Shown piece after piece: positions 1-15,242 of a stretch of 64,000 nt of DNA. The translations under genes and the position numbers were made by a program. Location of the stretch: positions 53,298,319-53,362,318 of the forward strand of contig JACMZG010001863.1 in the NCBI GenBank assembly GCA_018340805.1, in the 5' to 3' direction. Origin of the DNA: Microvelia longipes (Eukaryota > Arthropoda > Insecta > Hemiptera > Veliidae). How positions within the stretch are numbered: position 1 is the stretch's first letter; each line of letters starts with the position of its first letter. The notes below the pieces were generated by a model. The model saw only the letters and a program-made list of their open reading frames with translations, ran no database searches and was not told the origin of the DNA.

Positions 1-560
1 AGAGCTATATAGACTAGGTACTAATTATATGTCAGAGCTGTATAGTTTTTAGATGAAATTCGAAAATGACGGCCAATATGGCGGACTACTTAAAAATTAA
101 TTAATTTTATCTGCTCACGGCAGGAAAATGAAGCATTACTGAACAAATTTTAGGCGAGAAAGTAGCATTTCCCAGATCGGCTGGTAATTAGTCATGAATG
201 ACTGCACTTTACCTGCCTAGGCAGGAAAGTAGCATTTCCCAGCCGCTCCTGCCTATGCTGGTAAAGAAAGTTAATAGATAATTTTTGTAAACATGATTAG
301 TTAATAATAAAATGCCTATTGAATTTATTTAATAATTTATATAATGAATAATTACATTATTTAACTAATTAAAATTAAAATAAAAAAAAATTGTAATGTA
401 AATCTTTAATTAGAAATAAATTTTATTGATTATATTAAAGGCAACAGTTTTTGTTTTGGGTTTACTGTCTAATCTTTTTTTGTCGAGTCATTCATTACTT
501 TTATCATACGAACCCGTATTTAATACAGTTTAAAAGTTAGTTTACAGCGATTCTATAGCG
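1..560. repeat. AT-rich sequence with GGCAGG/CCTGCC palindromic motifs
   Basis: Within 110-260 the segment gaaagtagcatttcccag occurs twice (169-186 and 226-243), close to tacctgcctaggcagg, a palindrome. The same CCTGCC motif returns at 935-1130 on the other side of the recombinase fragment, so both may belong to one decayed mobile element. No gene is visible in 265-560. Confidence 0.45.
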
Positions 561-564
561 TTTT

Positions 565-1089
565 GTGATGAATATCGTCGAAGATATAGCCGAACTTTTG
601 GAACATACCCCGCCGGATGTTTTGGAAATAGCTACAAATGCCAAAGAGAGCCTACTACCCGGAAAATCAGGAAGTAGGTATGTCAAAGCATATGAAGTGT
701 TCAAAGAATGGTGCTCAGAGAAAAAAGTAAAGAATGTAAGTAAAAACATTGTGTTAGCGTATTTAAAAGAACTGTCAAACACAAAATCGAGCGCTACTCT
801 GTGGACAACTTCCTCGATGATCTGTAATATCAGTCAAAGAAAATGTAAATTTGAACATTATACAAACGTAATAAGTTTTTCAACAATGCTAGTTTTGATT
901 TATTACTGCTCGCAGATAAAATATTGTGTGGAACAAGGCAGGAAAGGAAACATTACTGACTCGTATATTTGCCTCGTCAGTCAAATTATATATTACCTGC
1001 CTCGGCTTCACCTCGTCAGTAAAAATGAAAATCACCTGCCTCTGCAGGTAATTAAGATAGCACATCCTCGCCTTCGGCTCGGGGGCTAA
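565..1089 (+). pseudogene. Crypton-like tyrosine recombinase fragment (core-binding domain)
   Basis: A frame of 174 codons. The part to about 840 (codons 1-92) resembles the SAM-like core-binding region of Crypton/phage-integrase-type recombinases in animal genomes: LLPGKSGSRYVKAYEVFKEW, then NIVLAYLKEL and SSATLWTTSSM. After that, similarity stops and the frame runs into repetitive CCTGCC/GGCAGG-rich sequence (about 935-1130). No catalytic R..HxxR..Y segment was seen, so this is a remnant. Could also be a piece of a host gene derived from such an element. Confidence 0.5.
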
Positions 1090-1289
1090 CTTCGATACTA
1101 GTCAGTAATATCCCATTTTCCTGCCTAGTTACACAAATAACTATTATGTGAAAAAATCTAGTCGCATATCGTTTAAAAGCTCTTAAAGAGTAGAAAAATA
1201 AAATAAATGTTTTATGGTAAAAAAAATAACATGACGGCCATAATTAGTTTTTACTAATTTTATTAGAATTTTCAAGATAAAGATAAATT

Positions 1290-1860
1290 GTAATGTACTG
1301 TAGATACATAGCGAGCGAAGCGAATACTTTTTCAGTCTGTTACAAATAACCACAATCTTGCAAGCGTAGCGAGCCTTTTTTAATGTGTAAAATTCTAAAT
1401 AAACACTATCTAGTGAGCGTAGGAAACCTTTATTTTCTAAATATATAATTCCCTATGCATATATATAATTTCCCTGTGCTATTCTACTTGGTATAATTAT
1501 TACTACATGTAATATGTAGTACATATAGTACTATATGTAAATATAAATATTACTTTTTACAATGCATTATTGTAATCATACGCAATCTAGCGAGTGACGC
1601 GACCCTTTACTGTGTAAAATTCTTAATATGCACAAACTAGCGAGAGTAGCGAGCCTTTCTTACCATGTATTATTGTAACTATACGCAATCTAGCGAGGGA
1701 AACGAGACTTTCTTAGTATGTATTATTGAAACTATTCGCAATATAGTGAGCCTTTCTTACTATGTATTATTGTAACTATACGCAATCTAGCGAGGGAAAC
1801 GAGCCTTTTTTACAGTATTATAAATTTATGCAATCTAGCGAGCCTACTTGATTGAAATGA
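1290..1860. repeat. Degenerate tandem repeat with 'tctagcgag' core
   Basis: A unit of roughly 60 bp containing gcaatctagcgag, a short run with cgag and cctttctta, then tgtattattgtaactat recurs about five to seven times with many changes. The best copies lie between 1560 and 1850. No open frame of note. Confidence 0.6.
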
Positions 1861-2340
1861 AATGAAATGAAACCATTTATTAAGGACACAATAACATATT
1901 ACATATACATGAATATTTTATCTACATGACTTGGCAATATTATAATTTGTTTATTTATAATTTATTTATATTTATATATAATTTATTTATTATTACTTAT
2001 TTATTATTTATCTATTCTTTTTATTTTTATACTATATTTATGTTCCTCATCAGCCTTTCAGCTGTGGTTACTACTTGATTAATCATACATATAAAGAATC
2101 AAGTGAGCCCTAGCCTTTTAGCAAATTTTCGAAGAAAAAAAATGAGCTTATGAGGTTGGTGTCATGGAGGGGGAAGGTGAATTTTTTGAAAGGGGTAATA
2201 TCTTGCCTCTTAATATAATCCTCTAGCAATCTTGTGAATCGATGCATCTTTTCATATTTTTTCGTATATTTATAGCAAACTAGTGAGCGAAGGGAGCCTG
2301 TTATTATTAATTTTATTTTATGTATTCTATTCATGTGACT
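1861..2340. repeat. AT-rich sequence and a dispersed-repeat fragment
   Basis: 1900-2040 is low-complexity TTTAT. The stretch 2140-2215 (tgagcttatgagg, tcatggagggggaagg) resembles the duplicated block at 33030-33280, so it is a copy of that dispersed repeat. No gene seen. Confidence 0.4.
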
Positions 2341-5300
2341 TCCTGATGCAAGGCATTACTAGTTAGTTTTCTTTTAATTTTTATTTTCTAATATATAACA
2401 ACAAGATATTGTTTCAAGTATTAGAGTCGATACAGTTTTGGTAGCTTGATAAGGGATGCAAGAGATAAAATCCAGAACTTACAAAGGTATTGGACACTAG
2501 CTGACTGAGGTATGTATAAACCTGGTTGAAAGTGACTGGAGGACATGTGTTTATATGAAGAGCGAAAGTGACAAGAAAACTTTTTAGTTCGATTATCTTA
2601 ATCTTAGATTAAATTATTTTAATATCTTCTCTATGATCTTAATCCTTCATTTTCTTGACCAAGAGAAATAATTGTAAAGGCAATATAAGATGAGGCTAGA
2701 GCACAAAAACGGATTAGAGGATACTGATGGAAACATAATCAAGAGATAAAGTTTTATTTTGTGGAGAGACTTCTTTTCTTTCATTATTTATAATCAAGAG
2801 AGTTCATTGATATACAATGAGAAGAGTACTGGACCAAGTACTGAACCTTGCATGCTTGACTCCTCTGGTTAACTCTATACAAATATCTCGAACAAAGGGG
2901 ATGACGCATTAAGGAACATTTCTGACCCCATGGAAGTTGTATGAGATAGAGAAATAGGAGCAATCTTACCTTCCCCATGGTCATAATGAAAAAAGGCGCC
3001 AAACGCAGGTTATGTAGCAAGGTTGTCGAGTTTGCTTCTAAACTTTCTTCTGTGCTTCTCGTGATTGTTACATTTGTGGTGCTTGTTAAGTCATTTGTGC
3101 TTATTTAATTTTAAATTTTGGACTATACTTTGCCACTTCAGTGAGTGATAATTTAAGCGTGTTTTGTTATAACCTTCTCAAGCAATAAACTATGGGAAAC
3201 CATTGAGAGGTAAGTTTGTCTCTAAAATTTAAGACTCCGAATTGCTTCGAGAAAAGGGTGTTTGTCAGTGCCAGCATTTGAGAATGTATTTATAAAATAC
3301 ATTTTATAAATTTATAACATCGATAATTATACATTTATAAAAAAATCAAAATCACTCGGGTACCAGGTCATTGCCGAATTCAAAGTAATGAAAATGCTGA
3401 CCTACTGGATCTGGCCAATCCCATATATGCCTTTTCCAAAATGTGCTATACCTATATTGGCATTCCAAAATGTCTTGTAAAGACTTGGCTTAAACAATAT
3501 CTTATTAATGTCTTTAGTGAAGAGCGGCGTACTTGTCTTGGAAAAAGACAATCTAAACTCATGCCTTCTCAAAAACTAGTTAAGACAACTAAGCAAGGGA
3601 ACTTGTCATGACATAAGGAGTTTATTACGATAAATAGTAATAAAGAACAAAATGGTTTAGTAAAACTAACTTAGAAAAGTGAGAAGAATGTGATGATAAG
3701 GAGAGTTAGTTTCAGAGCTGCCACCGCCGACACTCGTATACCTTCTGACATTCTATTCCTATTATATTCTTTTTCCCAACATTTAGTGACCTTTAATGTA
3801 TTTACCTTTATACCTGAGCAATTTAAAGAAATAGAGATCAATAAGTCAATAAAATTTTGCCAATCCACTATAATTTTTAAACAAATGGGGAAAATCTTGT
3901 AAATGGCTCATATACTTTTTCATAATTATTTTATATGATTTTAATTCATATATCTATTATAATTATTTATAATCATCTATCCCTCTTTATTTACTTCATG
4001 TAATTATAAGTACATCTTATCCTATATTGTAAAACCTCCAGAACAGGCACTTTGGACCCACATAAGAGTTCTAAGTGCCTTAGAGATAATCTCAACCAGA
4101 AAAAACATTGATAATCCTACTCTAAAAGCAACTTTATCCTAAAATTCATGACACTTCCATCAAACATTTTTAAAAATTCAAGTTTCAAAAGCAACTTTGT
4201 AGTCCAACTTCCAACTTTGTTGTCCAATTCAAGACCCCCTCTATGAAAACACTTGAGAAAATTAAGTGTCTCTTGTTTTCTTTTCAAAAAAGTAAAAATG
4301 AATATATTTACTTTTGAACTTGAAAATTCAAAAGTTGACTATGGAAATTTCAAAATAAAAATAAATAAATAAAATAAAATACAAAATACTTTATTTAATT
4401 TAAAATATTTACAAAACTTATTCTTACACTTTCATCACAAATATTACGTTACATAATGACAATAATTATTTTTTACAAATATTTTATATTATAAGTTTTA
4501 TCATTTATATAGTAATAATGGATAGTAAAATTTGGATGACTTTTGTTAAGAAGTGGATGGAATAAAATTGAACGAGAAAAAACAACAGCTTTTCAAAATA
4601 GATTAATTTTAAGCACCTTAACGTATTTGAATTGTAGTAATAAAAGTAATAACTTTAAAAAATTATATATGAAACAAAATTTCTAAATAAATATTAACAA
4701 TTATTGTTTTTTATTTGTTATTCAGACAAACTAAGTAGTTATTTCAAAAACTACATATTTTTTTAATAAAAAAAATTAAAGGTTAAAATTTGGGGAAAAT
4801 GATTGATGTAAATAAATCACAATCATAAAGTGTAATCAAATAATATTGTAAAAAATTGAACAGAACATTTCATACGACAAAGGATGGAAGGAATGAACTT
4901 CAGATTGAGATTTACTTGACTTTTAGGTTACAGGGTCGTATTTAGCTCCAGGACTTATAGCAAGGGCGAAACAAAGTCCGCAAGGTCCTCTAAAAACCAC
5001 TTTGACAGAGGGGGCGGCATTTTTCTCAAGAGAGGGCGACATCCCTTGCTCCCTCTGTGTTTCAGGCCTGTGATCACTATGTTGAATAAAATTAAAGGCT
5101 TAATACAATAACATTGTTTACAAAGGATTTAAAGTCCAACTTAATCTCAAGAAATGTCCCTTATAGCCCTACATAAACTTAACTAACATAAGAGAGAACC
5201 AAAAATGACAATATAGAGCTCAATAAAAACATATGACTCTTTGGAGAACAGAAAAATTTATTAAAAAGAATTAAGAGAGTAAATAACTTATTAAATCAAA

Positions 5301-8200
5301 AAATAAAAAGATTTAAAAGCAACAGGTTAAAATTAAGATCACAGCACACAGTAAATAAACACAGAAAAAAGAGAAAAGCAAGAAATAAAAAAAATAAAAA
5401 GAGTGATTAAAAAATAATTAAAATATTGCTTAAAATAATTAGAAAGCAATTAATAGTTTTACTATTCAACAAGTATAAGGCATTAAACGTATTTCATAAT
5501 TATTTATGTTAACTTTAACAAAATTTAAATTAAACATATGGAAAATATAGTTTTAACATAAGAAAAATATGGTTCAAACATTTGTGGTTTAAACATATGG
5601 AAAATACTTAAATGTTATAGGTAGCTTTATGAAAGCTAAAACACAACAAAATTCAAACATAATTCCACATTAGCTTTAAGTGACTTAAATGGTAAAGAAA
5701 TCAATTTAAAAGTTTTAACTGATTTTATTAAATATTTTGAGCTTTAGAGTTAATTTTAAATAACAATAAAAATTCCAAATCATTATAACAATCCTTAAAA
5801 ATAATGAAACACAGTGTTATAAACTTTCTCTAAGTGCAACAAAAAACACTAAATTTAACTTTTAACAAATAAGTCGTTTTTAAAAAAAATAGGAGAAACA
5901 AATTTATTGTCTTATTCATATATTTTTTTACTATTTAAGGGGATATATTAATTTTAATAGATAGTACATAATTACTAATATTATTTTCAGTTATTGATAA
6001 CAATACATAGTGGAAAATGTAAAAGAAATATTGGTTCAAATTCATAAAGAAAAAAAACATTCTTTTTTACTATTTCTTATTAAAATATTAGTTTCCTATT
6101 AGATCAGTTGATAGCTGCCATAAAATCAGCAAAGGAAAGTGTTTGATTGGTTTATTATAAGTTTGCTATTTGAAGTGCTCAGTATAGACAAATACAATCC
6201 CTTCCTATCTGATTTTGATGGGGTGTCAACTGACTGGAACTGTAACTTACTTTAGAAATTTTAAAGTAAACCCAGCTTTTACTATTCCTAAAATCATTAT
6301 ATTTGGTTTAAAACATCGTATTAGTTCTAAGATCTAACTAAATTTTATTAATAACAAAAATACTGTATTTCAACACAAAATATTTATTGCTCAGTAAGGA
6401 ACGCCACAAGTAAAACTTTAAAATATCCACTGTGATAAACATGATAATTAGGAACAACAGATTAAATAGTAATATGTGCTATGTTACATGCTGCGTAACA
6501 TGAGAAATGCATATTACAACAAAAATTACTAAGCCATCTGAATAAGGAAATTAAAATTTAATATCAACGCTTAAAAAATATTCAGTATTGATCTTGAGAA
6601 AATATCTTTGATGTTGTAATTAATACTTTTACAAAATCGTAAATTTTACAAATTTTAAAATACTAAACTTTTACAATATTAATAAATTTTTGTTTTGGAC
6701 CTTATTAGTAGTGTGACTACACCATTACTTACAAGAATAAATAAATTGCATTTTTTAATTAAAAATAAAAAAAATCAATAATTTTATACACAACTATATT
6801 AACTCGCTTCGGATATTATTCCATAATTAAAAATTTACAAAAAAACAAACTAAATACAAAAAAATGTTAATGGGAACATGAAAAAGGAATAAATGAGAAT
6901 AAGCTTTCAGCTTTACGAGTTACATGCTAATGGAGAATTAGATGAAATAGTTAATATCATTTATACAATCCGATGACAATGAAACAGCAGTTTTATTTAA
7001 ATATTATTAAGGCACAGATAAACTTTAAATACTACATTTGTGAAATTTTTTGTACAGACTTTAGACATTAATTTTAGAAAAAAATGCAATTAAAATTAGG
7101 TTATTTTCTTTAGAATTGAAACTAATATAAAAATGTAGAATAAATTCAATCATGATATTAAATAAATAAAACATTTGTTTAAACCTCAATTATTACATAA
7201 AGAGGTACATAAAAAGCTTTATCTATTTTTTTATAACAATCTACAGATAAAGATAAAAATTAAAACCTAGTTTCGTTTAGAATTTGATTTTAGATTAAAA
7301 TATATTAAAAATCATTAACGCAATAAAATAAACCAATGATAAGCGAACACAAAACTTAGCGTTTGACATTATTGTTAAAATTATAAAAAAAGACTTAAAA
7401 CAACCTTTGCTTAAATTTTTACTAAAAATTGGTATGAAAAACTGATTGGCCAAACTGGGCCTAAAATATAGACACGTGCTGTTTTGGTACAGATTTAGTT
7501 ATGCCAATAAAAATTCAACTGCGAGTAAATATTAAAATGTTTGCATTCTTTTAAAAATTGTTTTGTGGGAGTATACTGTAATTTTTAAAGATAAACATTT
7601 TCAGACAAGTTATTCAAATCTAGGGAATTTTTGTGGTCGAGGTCAACTTTAACCAAAAGAGAGAAGGTTAGAAATATTTTTACCTATGAGATATAGGAGT
7701 TAACCAAGAGATGTGTAAAAGTCAAGATTGAGCCAAAAACGGGTTTGGTGTCCATGGCATGGATGGCTTTTTTCTCAATACCCTTATATTGATTTAACCT
7801 TATTCTTTCTTCATCAAGTTGCACCTCTTTTAACTTAGTTTTGAGTTTGAAATGATAAAGTATTTCCATACTGACTGCTCTCACTTATTGGTATCCACAC
7901 TAAATTATAAAACAAGGAATAACTTTGCAGTCTTATTAAAATTACTTTTATAGGAGTCACCTACTTTCAAATGTAATTTATTTGAACGGAGTTTATTTAT
8001 TTAAACAAATAAACCAAGTTAAGGTTTAAATAATGGTTGGTAGGATCAGAATCGTTACTAGCTAATATTAACTTATGCAAATCACTGTGAGTCTGGTTTA
8101 AAATGATATATCACAAAATTACACCAACTCCTTTGGGCGATAACTGCTGAACATGCTAAGATATAATAACACGATAAAGTAACTATAATAATGTCTTGGC
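2340..8200. other. Intergenic AT-rich stretch downstream of drongo
   Basis: Nearly 6 kb with no coding segment I can support. All frames are short and interrupted. 2745-2775 (tgtggagagacttcttttct) resembles the tail of the Penelope-type fragments at 18290 and 55420. The part nearest 8200 must hold the drongo 3' UTR, but its end cannot be set by eye. Confidence 0.5.
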
Positions 8201-8207
8201 TGAGTTC

Positions 8208-8377
8208 TCACAAGAAAGGGTTACTAGAATGATAAGCACTATTATTAGGAGGACTGCCGGAGAAGCCGTTGGCTGCGAAGGGATTAGGACGAGAACTGTT
8301 GGCTTGGGACATCCACTGGAACGCTCCCATGGACTGACTTGTTGTCATTTCAGAGCTTCCGTTAGTTCCTGGCCAAT
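8208..8377 (-). CDS. drongo: drongo exon 9 (C-terminus, NPF motifs, stop)
   Basis: Acceptor atttttag|ATTGGCCAGG. Encodes DWPGTNGSSEMTTSQS and onward to YHSSNPFL and a stop, residues 403-458. It contains SRPNPFAAN and the terminal SNPFL, which coincides with the NPFL C-terminus of vertebrate AGFG1. The 3' UTR lies at lower coordinates, but I could not fix a poly(A) site because TTTATT is everywhere. Confidence 0.94.
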
Positions 8378-11004
8378 CTAAAAATAAGATAAGAGAGATT
8401 AATAAAAAACACATGAATATATCAGGTGATATTTTCTAAACAGCATTGTTAGCTTTATAGGAGCTCTGTTACATTTGGAGGGGGGGGGTATGAACATAAA
8501 GATATACACTAGAGGGATCATTAATTGTTTTGTTTTACTAGAGGAGGACATAAAGAAATTATATAAAATTAAACGAAGACAGTTTCAAAGTGAATGGTCA
8601 TTATTATTATTATTAATGATTGGGGTTGGAGTCGAGGATAGACCCCATTTGCACTGGGACTGGAAGTCTATTAAATAACAGGACTAACCATTTAAAGAAG
8701 GTCTCTGAGTAACTAGTCAACCCTATCGGGAAGTAACTGTCTAAAGAAGTAACAATAATTTTAATAACATTAATTTTATCACTTGTCACAAAAAATAGAA
8801 ATTTGTAATTGGTTACAAGAGATAAGAACTTAATTATGTCTTAGATAAAACATAATTAAGTTCTTCTAAAATGCATAAATGGTTAATTTGACTTCAACCT
8901 TAAATTATTCCCTTTTTCGTTCAGTGAAAAATTTTCACAGGTATGATTAAAGCTGCGTTAAAGTTTGTTTTAAAACAAAAACAGAACAAGAGATTTGGAA
9001 TTCTGAGTCTCAATTCTGGAAGTTTTGAATTCTGAAATTCAAGATGGAATGACGGGTAAAACAAACCTGAAAAGAGTTTGGAGTTTTTGAATGGATTTCT
9101 TGTAGAGTCCATAGCGAGGCTGCTCTCACTACCCCAAGCATCGTTGGCAAAAGGATTGGAAGTGAAGCCATTCATCATGTTGTTATGTCCGTTCTCTTTT
9201 ACTACTTGGTTCCATAAACCTCCATTAACTGGAGGAGAACTAGCTAGACTATTACCTACAACAATATCCAGTCAAAAATTACTATCTATTTAGTTGTGAG
9301 ATTCGTGATATTCTAATGAATTCTTTAACAGATAGTTGGTTCAGCAATATACATAAGGAACAAATACAAATTTTTATGTAAATTTAGGTCTTCCGGTGGT
9401 GACAGAGTCAATGTAGATGAAGAAACCGATGTTTTGCTTCCACTGTGGGAGGCATCTTCAGGGATGTAGTACATGATTGATTCCTAGGACATCATATCCT
9501 ACATCCCTAAAAATGCCCCTCACAGTGAGAGTGAAACACCAGATTCGTCATCAACATTGACTCGGTCACCACCTGAAGAAATATTATTATTATAAAAATA
9601 ACTGAGGAAGCTTTCACTGTAAATTAAATACTATTATAACATTGTATTTAACACATACGAGTAGCTAAAATTGCCTGTAAACAATCAGTTAAATGTACTT
9701 CCAAAAACACTTCATTTTATCTCCCTAACAACCTCAGAAAATTTTTGCATTTTGCAAATTGCGACTGGAAATCAAGAAATCCCTAAATTTCTGCAGATAA
9801 TGTTTATTTTATCATACCCGTCCTAGTGAAAATTTTGAATCAAGTTTGATGAACGCAGTAATGTTTAACTGGTTCAAGGAATTAAATGCATCTTTATAAC
9901 AAGTAGACACAATCTATTGTGAACCTGTTAAATCTCACCACTTGATTAACATTTTCAGAAAACATTCTGATGTGTACAGGTTATGATGAGCTTTTTAAAA
10001 AAAACCTTATTATATCGGATTCGCTACGTTCTCAGAATATACAATTGGCCAAATTTACACTGCAACATGTCTTCGGACGCGCTTCACTCGTCCTCAGATA
10101 GTAAATGCATCCGTTTTATAATAAATTTTATGATCCAACAAAAATTATGGATATACTTGTCGTATTAAAACAAAACTTTGTATACTTATTTATTAAGTAA
10201 AGGTATACAATTGTAATAAATTTCAATTCAATTGAATAATTTCCTGATTTTTACTATTTCTTAAAAAACGTACACAAGTCATACGATAAAAATTGAACAA
10301 ATGCTGATAATGAGATGAACTTAACACATATGTTAGTCTTATACTTAGCAACATGCTTGCCAAATTTCAATCAGAACGCATCATTTTTCTGCGTTTTATG
10401 ATTTTTTGAAATTTTCACGGAGTCACTATTGCGAATTAATGACGTCATAAAAAAATATTTTCCAAACATCACAACTACAACAGTCGAATGATTTTTGTAC
10501 AAAGTTTCAACTCCATAGAAAGAATACACTAGGAGCTACGATGATAATAGACACACATACAGACAGACAATTTTTGAGAAAATTTTTAAACCATTAAGGA
10601 GGACTTAAAAACACCTGAAACGGATAATTTTAGTTTTTGGATATTTTTGCAAACAATACTTTTCTTATATACCTACGGTATAATAAGGAAAAGTAATAAT
10701 TCAATATTTAACACAGTCAAATTTGTAGTTTCATTGAAAACAGTCAGTTAAAATATTCTTTAAAATGATTCCTTTCTGGTACAATACATTCCCAATAATA
10801 ATAATGTGGACCAATGTGTGGACCCAATACAATAATGTGGGACTAAATCCCACATTATTACATGTAAAAAAGTAAAAATTCAAAAAATTACATTACCAAT
10901 GTTATTATTATTAATATAAAAGCACAGGGAAAAATTATACATATATGTATATATAAACTATTTATTATGTTTCAAAGTAATACTAATGCAAGGTGCAATA
11001 TTAT

Positions 11005-11067
<63 letters not shown>

Positions 11068-14000
11068 TGTATATAAGATATTATTATCAGGTAACAATGA
11101 AAACAAGATATTTTGTTCACTTACCCCATGGATCTGTAGGCTGTAGAGGTGTTGTGTGAGGGACAGTGTTAACTTCACTATGTGTCCCGTTACTTTGCTG
11201 TACTGTATTCTGTTGTTTCTGACTTTTCATTATTGTGTCTAAATCTTTAAGAGCTGCGTATCTATCTTCAGTAGGAACATTTGAGTTATTAGAACTAAGG
11301 CTTGGTGACATCATAACACTTCCAGTACCTGTACACACACAAATACTTCACATTTAGACAAACTTATTAATTCTTAAAAGTAAATTGGATTTTGTGTTAA
11401 AAAGACCATGGGTCTAAAGTAAATTTGATTGTGTGTTGAAGAGACCATGGGTCTAAAGTAAATTGGAAGAGACCATGGTCTAAGTAAATTGGATTTTGTG
11501 TTGAAGAGACCATGGGTCTAAAGTAAATTGGATTTTGTGTGAAGAGACCATGGGTCTAAAGTAATTTGATTGTGTGTTGAAGAGACCATGGGTCTAAAGT
11601 AAATTGGATTGTGTGTTAAAGAGACCATTGTGTGTTCATGGGTCTAAAGTAAATTGATTTTGTGTTTGAGAGACCATGGGTCTAAAGTAATTGGATTTTG
11701 TGTTGAAGAGACCATGGGTCTAAAGTAAATTGGATTTTGTGTTGAAGAGACCATGGGTCTAAAGTAAATTTGATTGTGTGTTGAAGAGACCATGGGTCTA
11801 AAGTAAATTGGATTGTGTGTTAAAGAGACCATGGGTCCATAGGATTGTGTGATAAAGTGACTTTAGGTCCAAAGTAAATGGAATAACACAATAAAGGCCT
11901 AACAAATAATTATATAATGTTATTAATACGTTTATGGTTTAATAACTGTATATTTTATATTACTTATTGAATAAACGTATACTTGAAAGCTAACGTAAAA
12001 TTATAGAACAACCATTTAAAAATAAAAATAATACCTATCTAATGAGAGAATGTTTTCCTACAAGAAATTGGGTAAAACATCGAATACAAACATAAAGGAA
12101 AAAAAATAAATCACACAAGACATACAAAAAACCAAGCTACAGAATTAGCAACTAATCTTCTTAATTTTATATGTAAAAATTAAAAAAACATAGACTCACT
12201 ATTTTAAGAAATTTAGTACCCACAGTAATGTTTATTTAAAGCCCTATGGGACTTTGAATTTAAGTCCCATGGGACTTTAAATACAGTCTCATGGGACTTT
12301 ATGTACAGTCCAAAGGGACTTTATGTACAGTCCAAAGGGACTTTATGTACAGTCCAATGGGACTTTATATACAGTCCAAAGGGACTTTAAATATAGTCTC
12401 AGGGGACTTTATGTACAGTCCAAAGGGACTTTAAATATAGTCTCAGGGGACTTTATGTACAGTCTCATGGGACTTTATATACAGTCCAAAGGGACTTTAA
12501 ATATAGTCTCAGGGGACTTTATGTACAGTCCAATGGGACTTATTTTATTGTTTTTTTTTCAAACTGATTGATATTTTTGAGTAGCCATTATGTGCAAAGT
12601 TTCATAAATAAACGCAGGTGTTAAGATAGATGGATACAGATCTAAAGATTGATAAACATGCATACCCCCCCCCCCAATGATTTAGTTAGTCCATCTAATT
12701 AACAATATTATTTAATTTCTACATATACAATTAAAGTAAATAGGGTAGCAAAAATTAGGAGCTTAGTTAGTGTTATTAAAAAAATTAAAACTTACAAATA
12801 TTTGAACAAACTACTTATAACAACTAACAACAAAACATAAAAATAAAATAATTTACCAAAATAACAGTAATACAAAATTTACAAAGAAAAAAAACAAGTA
12901 ATAACTAATTAAACATATATTAAGTAATTACACACATATCAACAAATTAAACACATATCAACTAATTGAACACATATTCCTTCTGCCTGATGTTCCTTCT
13001 GCCTGAAGGCGAAGTATTTTCTATTTAGTGCAACTTAAATGAAAAGAAAGAAAAAACTCTACAAGAGCAAACGAGGTTTCACTACAGAGGGAAAACTGGG
13101 TTGATAGGCAAACTCACTCCATCTGTTGGTATGAGAGTAGCTCGGTTGAGGCTTGCGATGACACCGCAGAAATGGAGGACCCGACGGTTGAGCTGAATTC
13201 TGGCTGGTCTGGTCACTTGTCTTATTCTCAGCACCGATGTTAGAGTAATCTAATATACAGTATAATTATAACCTTATGTCATCAACATAATGTAGACAAC
13301 ATATTGTTAACAAGGAAAATGTTAACAACTACTGATTAGACCACATGCTAAAGTAAGCCCATTTCAAACCCAAAAAAATCATTGTTTGTCATTTGCTTGT
13401 TATAAGCCAAATTGACCAATAAAATTTATTTATAATGTAAACAAACAATAACTTCAAAACTAAATTCTGTACATAGATACAAAAGGGCTTAGTAATATAC
13501 TTAGATGATACTTTAAAAATATAAATATTAATAAAAATATTAGGAACCATGATTAAGTAAAAATCTTATTGCAACAATAGTGAAAGTAGGTAGGGGAGTT
13601 TATTATTAATAAGAGAGAACAAGATAGGGTCCAGTTATATATTATAAGAGAAGAACAAGATAGGGTCCCAGAGAGAACAAGATAGGGTCTCCAGTTATAT
13701 ATTATAAGAGAGAACAAGATAGGGTCTCCAGTTATATATAATAAGAGAGAACAAATAAGTTATATATTAATAAGAGAGAACAAGATTAGGGTCTCCTAGG
13801 GTCTCTAGTATCATTAATAAGAGAGAACAAGATAGGGTCTCCAGGTCTCCAGTTATATATTAATAAGAGAGAACAAGATAGGGTCTCCAGTTAATTATTA
13901 ATAAGAGAGAACAAGATAGGGTCTCCAGTTATATATTAAAGAGAGAACAAGATAGGGTCTCCAGTTATATATTAATAAGAGAGAACAAGATAGGTCTCCA

Positions 14001-15048
14001 TATATATTATAAGAGAGAACAAGATAGGGTCTCCAGTATATATTAATAAGAGAGCAAGATAGGGTCTCAGTTATATATTAGAGAGAACAAGATAGGGTCT
14101 CCAGTTATATATTTAATAAGAGAGAACAAGATAGGGTCTCCAGTTATATATAATAAGAGAGAGATAGGGTCTCCAGTTATATATTAATAAGAGAGAACAA
14201 GATAGGGTCTCAGTTATATATTAATAAGAGAGAACAAGATAGGGTCTCCAGTTATATATTAATAAGAGAGAACAAGATAGGGTCTCCAGTTATATATTAA
14301 TAAGAGAGAACAAGATAGGGTCTCAGTTATATATAATAAGAGAGAACAAATAGGGCCCAGTTATATATTAATATGTCTCCAGTTATATTTAATAAGAGAG
14401 AACAAGATAGGGGTCTCCAGTTATATATTAATAAGAGAACAAGATAGGTCTCAGTTATATATTATAAGAGAGAACAAGATAGGGTCTTCAATATATATTA
14501 ATAAGAGAGGAACAAGATTAGGGTTTCTATATATTAATAGAGAGAAAAGATAGGGTCTTCAGTTATATATTAATAAGAGAGAACAAGATAGGGTCCAATA
14601 TATTAATAAGAGAGGACAGATAGGGTCTCTATTATATATTTAATAAGAGAGAACAAATAGGGTCTCTAGTTATATATTAATAAGAGATAAATAAATTGAT
14701 ATAACTGAAATATTCCTTATCAAAATACAAACATTCGAAAAGAAAATACAGCTGAATGATAGATAACTAGTTTTTTCTTTTAATTAGTGTAAATAAACAA
14801 CAGGCTGATTGTGGCAGAAGACTAATTTTATATAGCAAGAGTTTGCTCCTATATAGCTGATTGTAACTGATCCCCAATTATTTACTAATTAAACAGATCA
14901 ATTTGCACGTGTCATACAATTTTAAATACACATTATTAATAAGTATAAAATATATCACATTGTAATTCTTGAATCGGAGTCAGTTAATATTATTTTAAAT
15001 AAAGAAATAGTATTTGATATATATTATATATATATAAATATATATATA

Positions 15049-15087
<39 letters not shown>

Positions 15088-15161
15088 CATATATAAAGGA
15101 TTATTTAATGTATGCATATGTTATTATACATACATTATGAATATATTGTACCTCCATTACA

Positions 15162-15242
<81 letters not shown>

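Noticed and set aside
1290..1860. CRISPR-like array ('tctagcgag' repeats with spacers)
   Set aside because: The repeats are degenerate, spacing is irregular and the genome is eukaryotic. It is a decayed minisatellite.
12323..12571. Plus-strand 82-codon frame
   Set aside because: Entirely inside a 22-bp minisatellite, with low-complexity translation.
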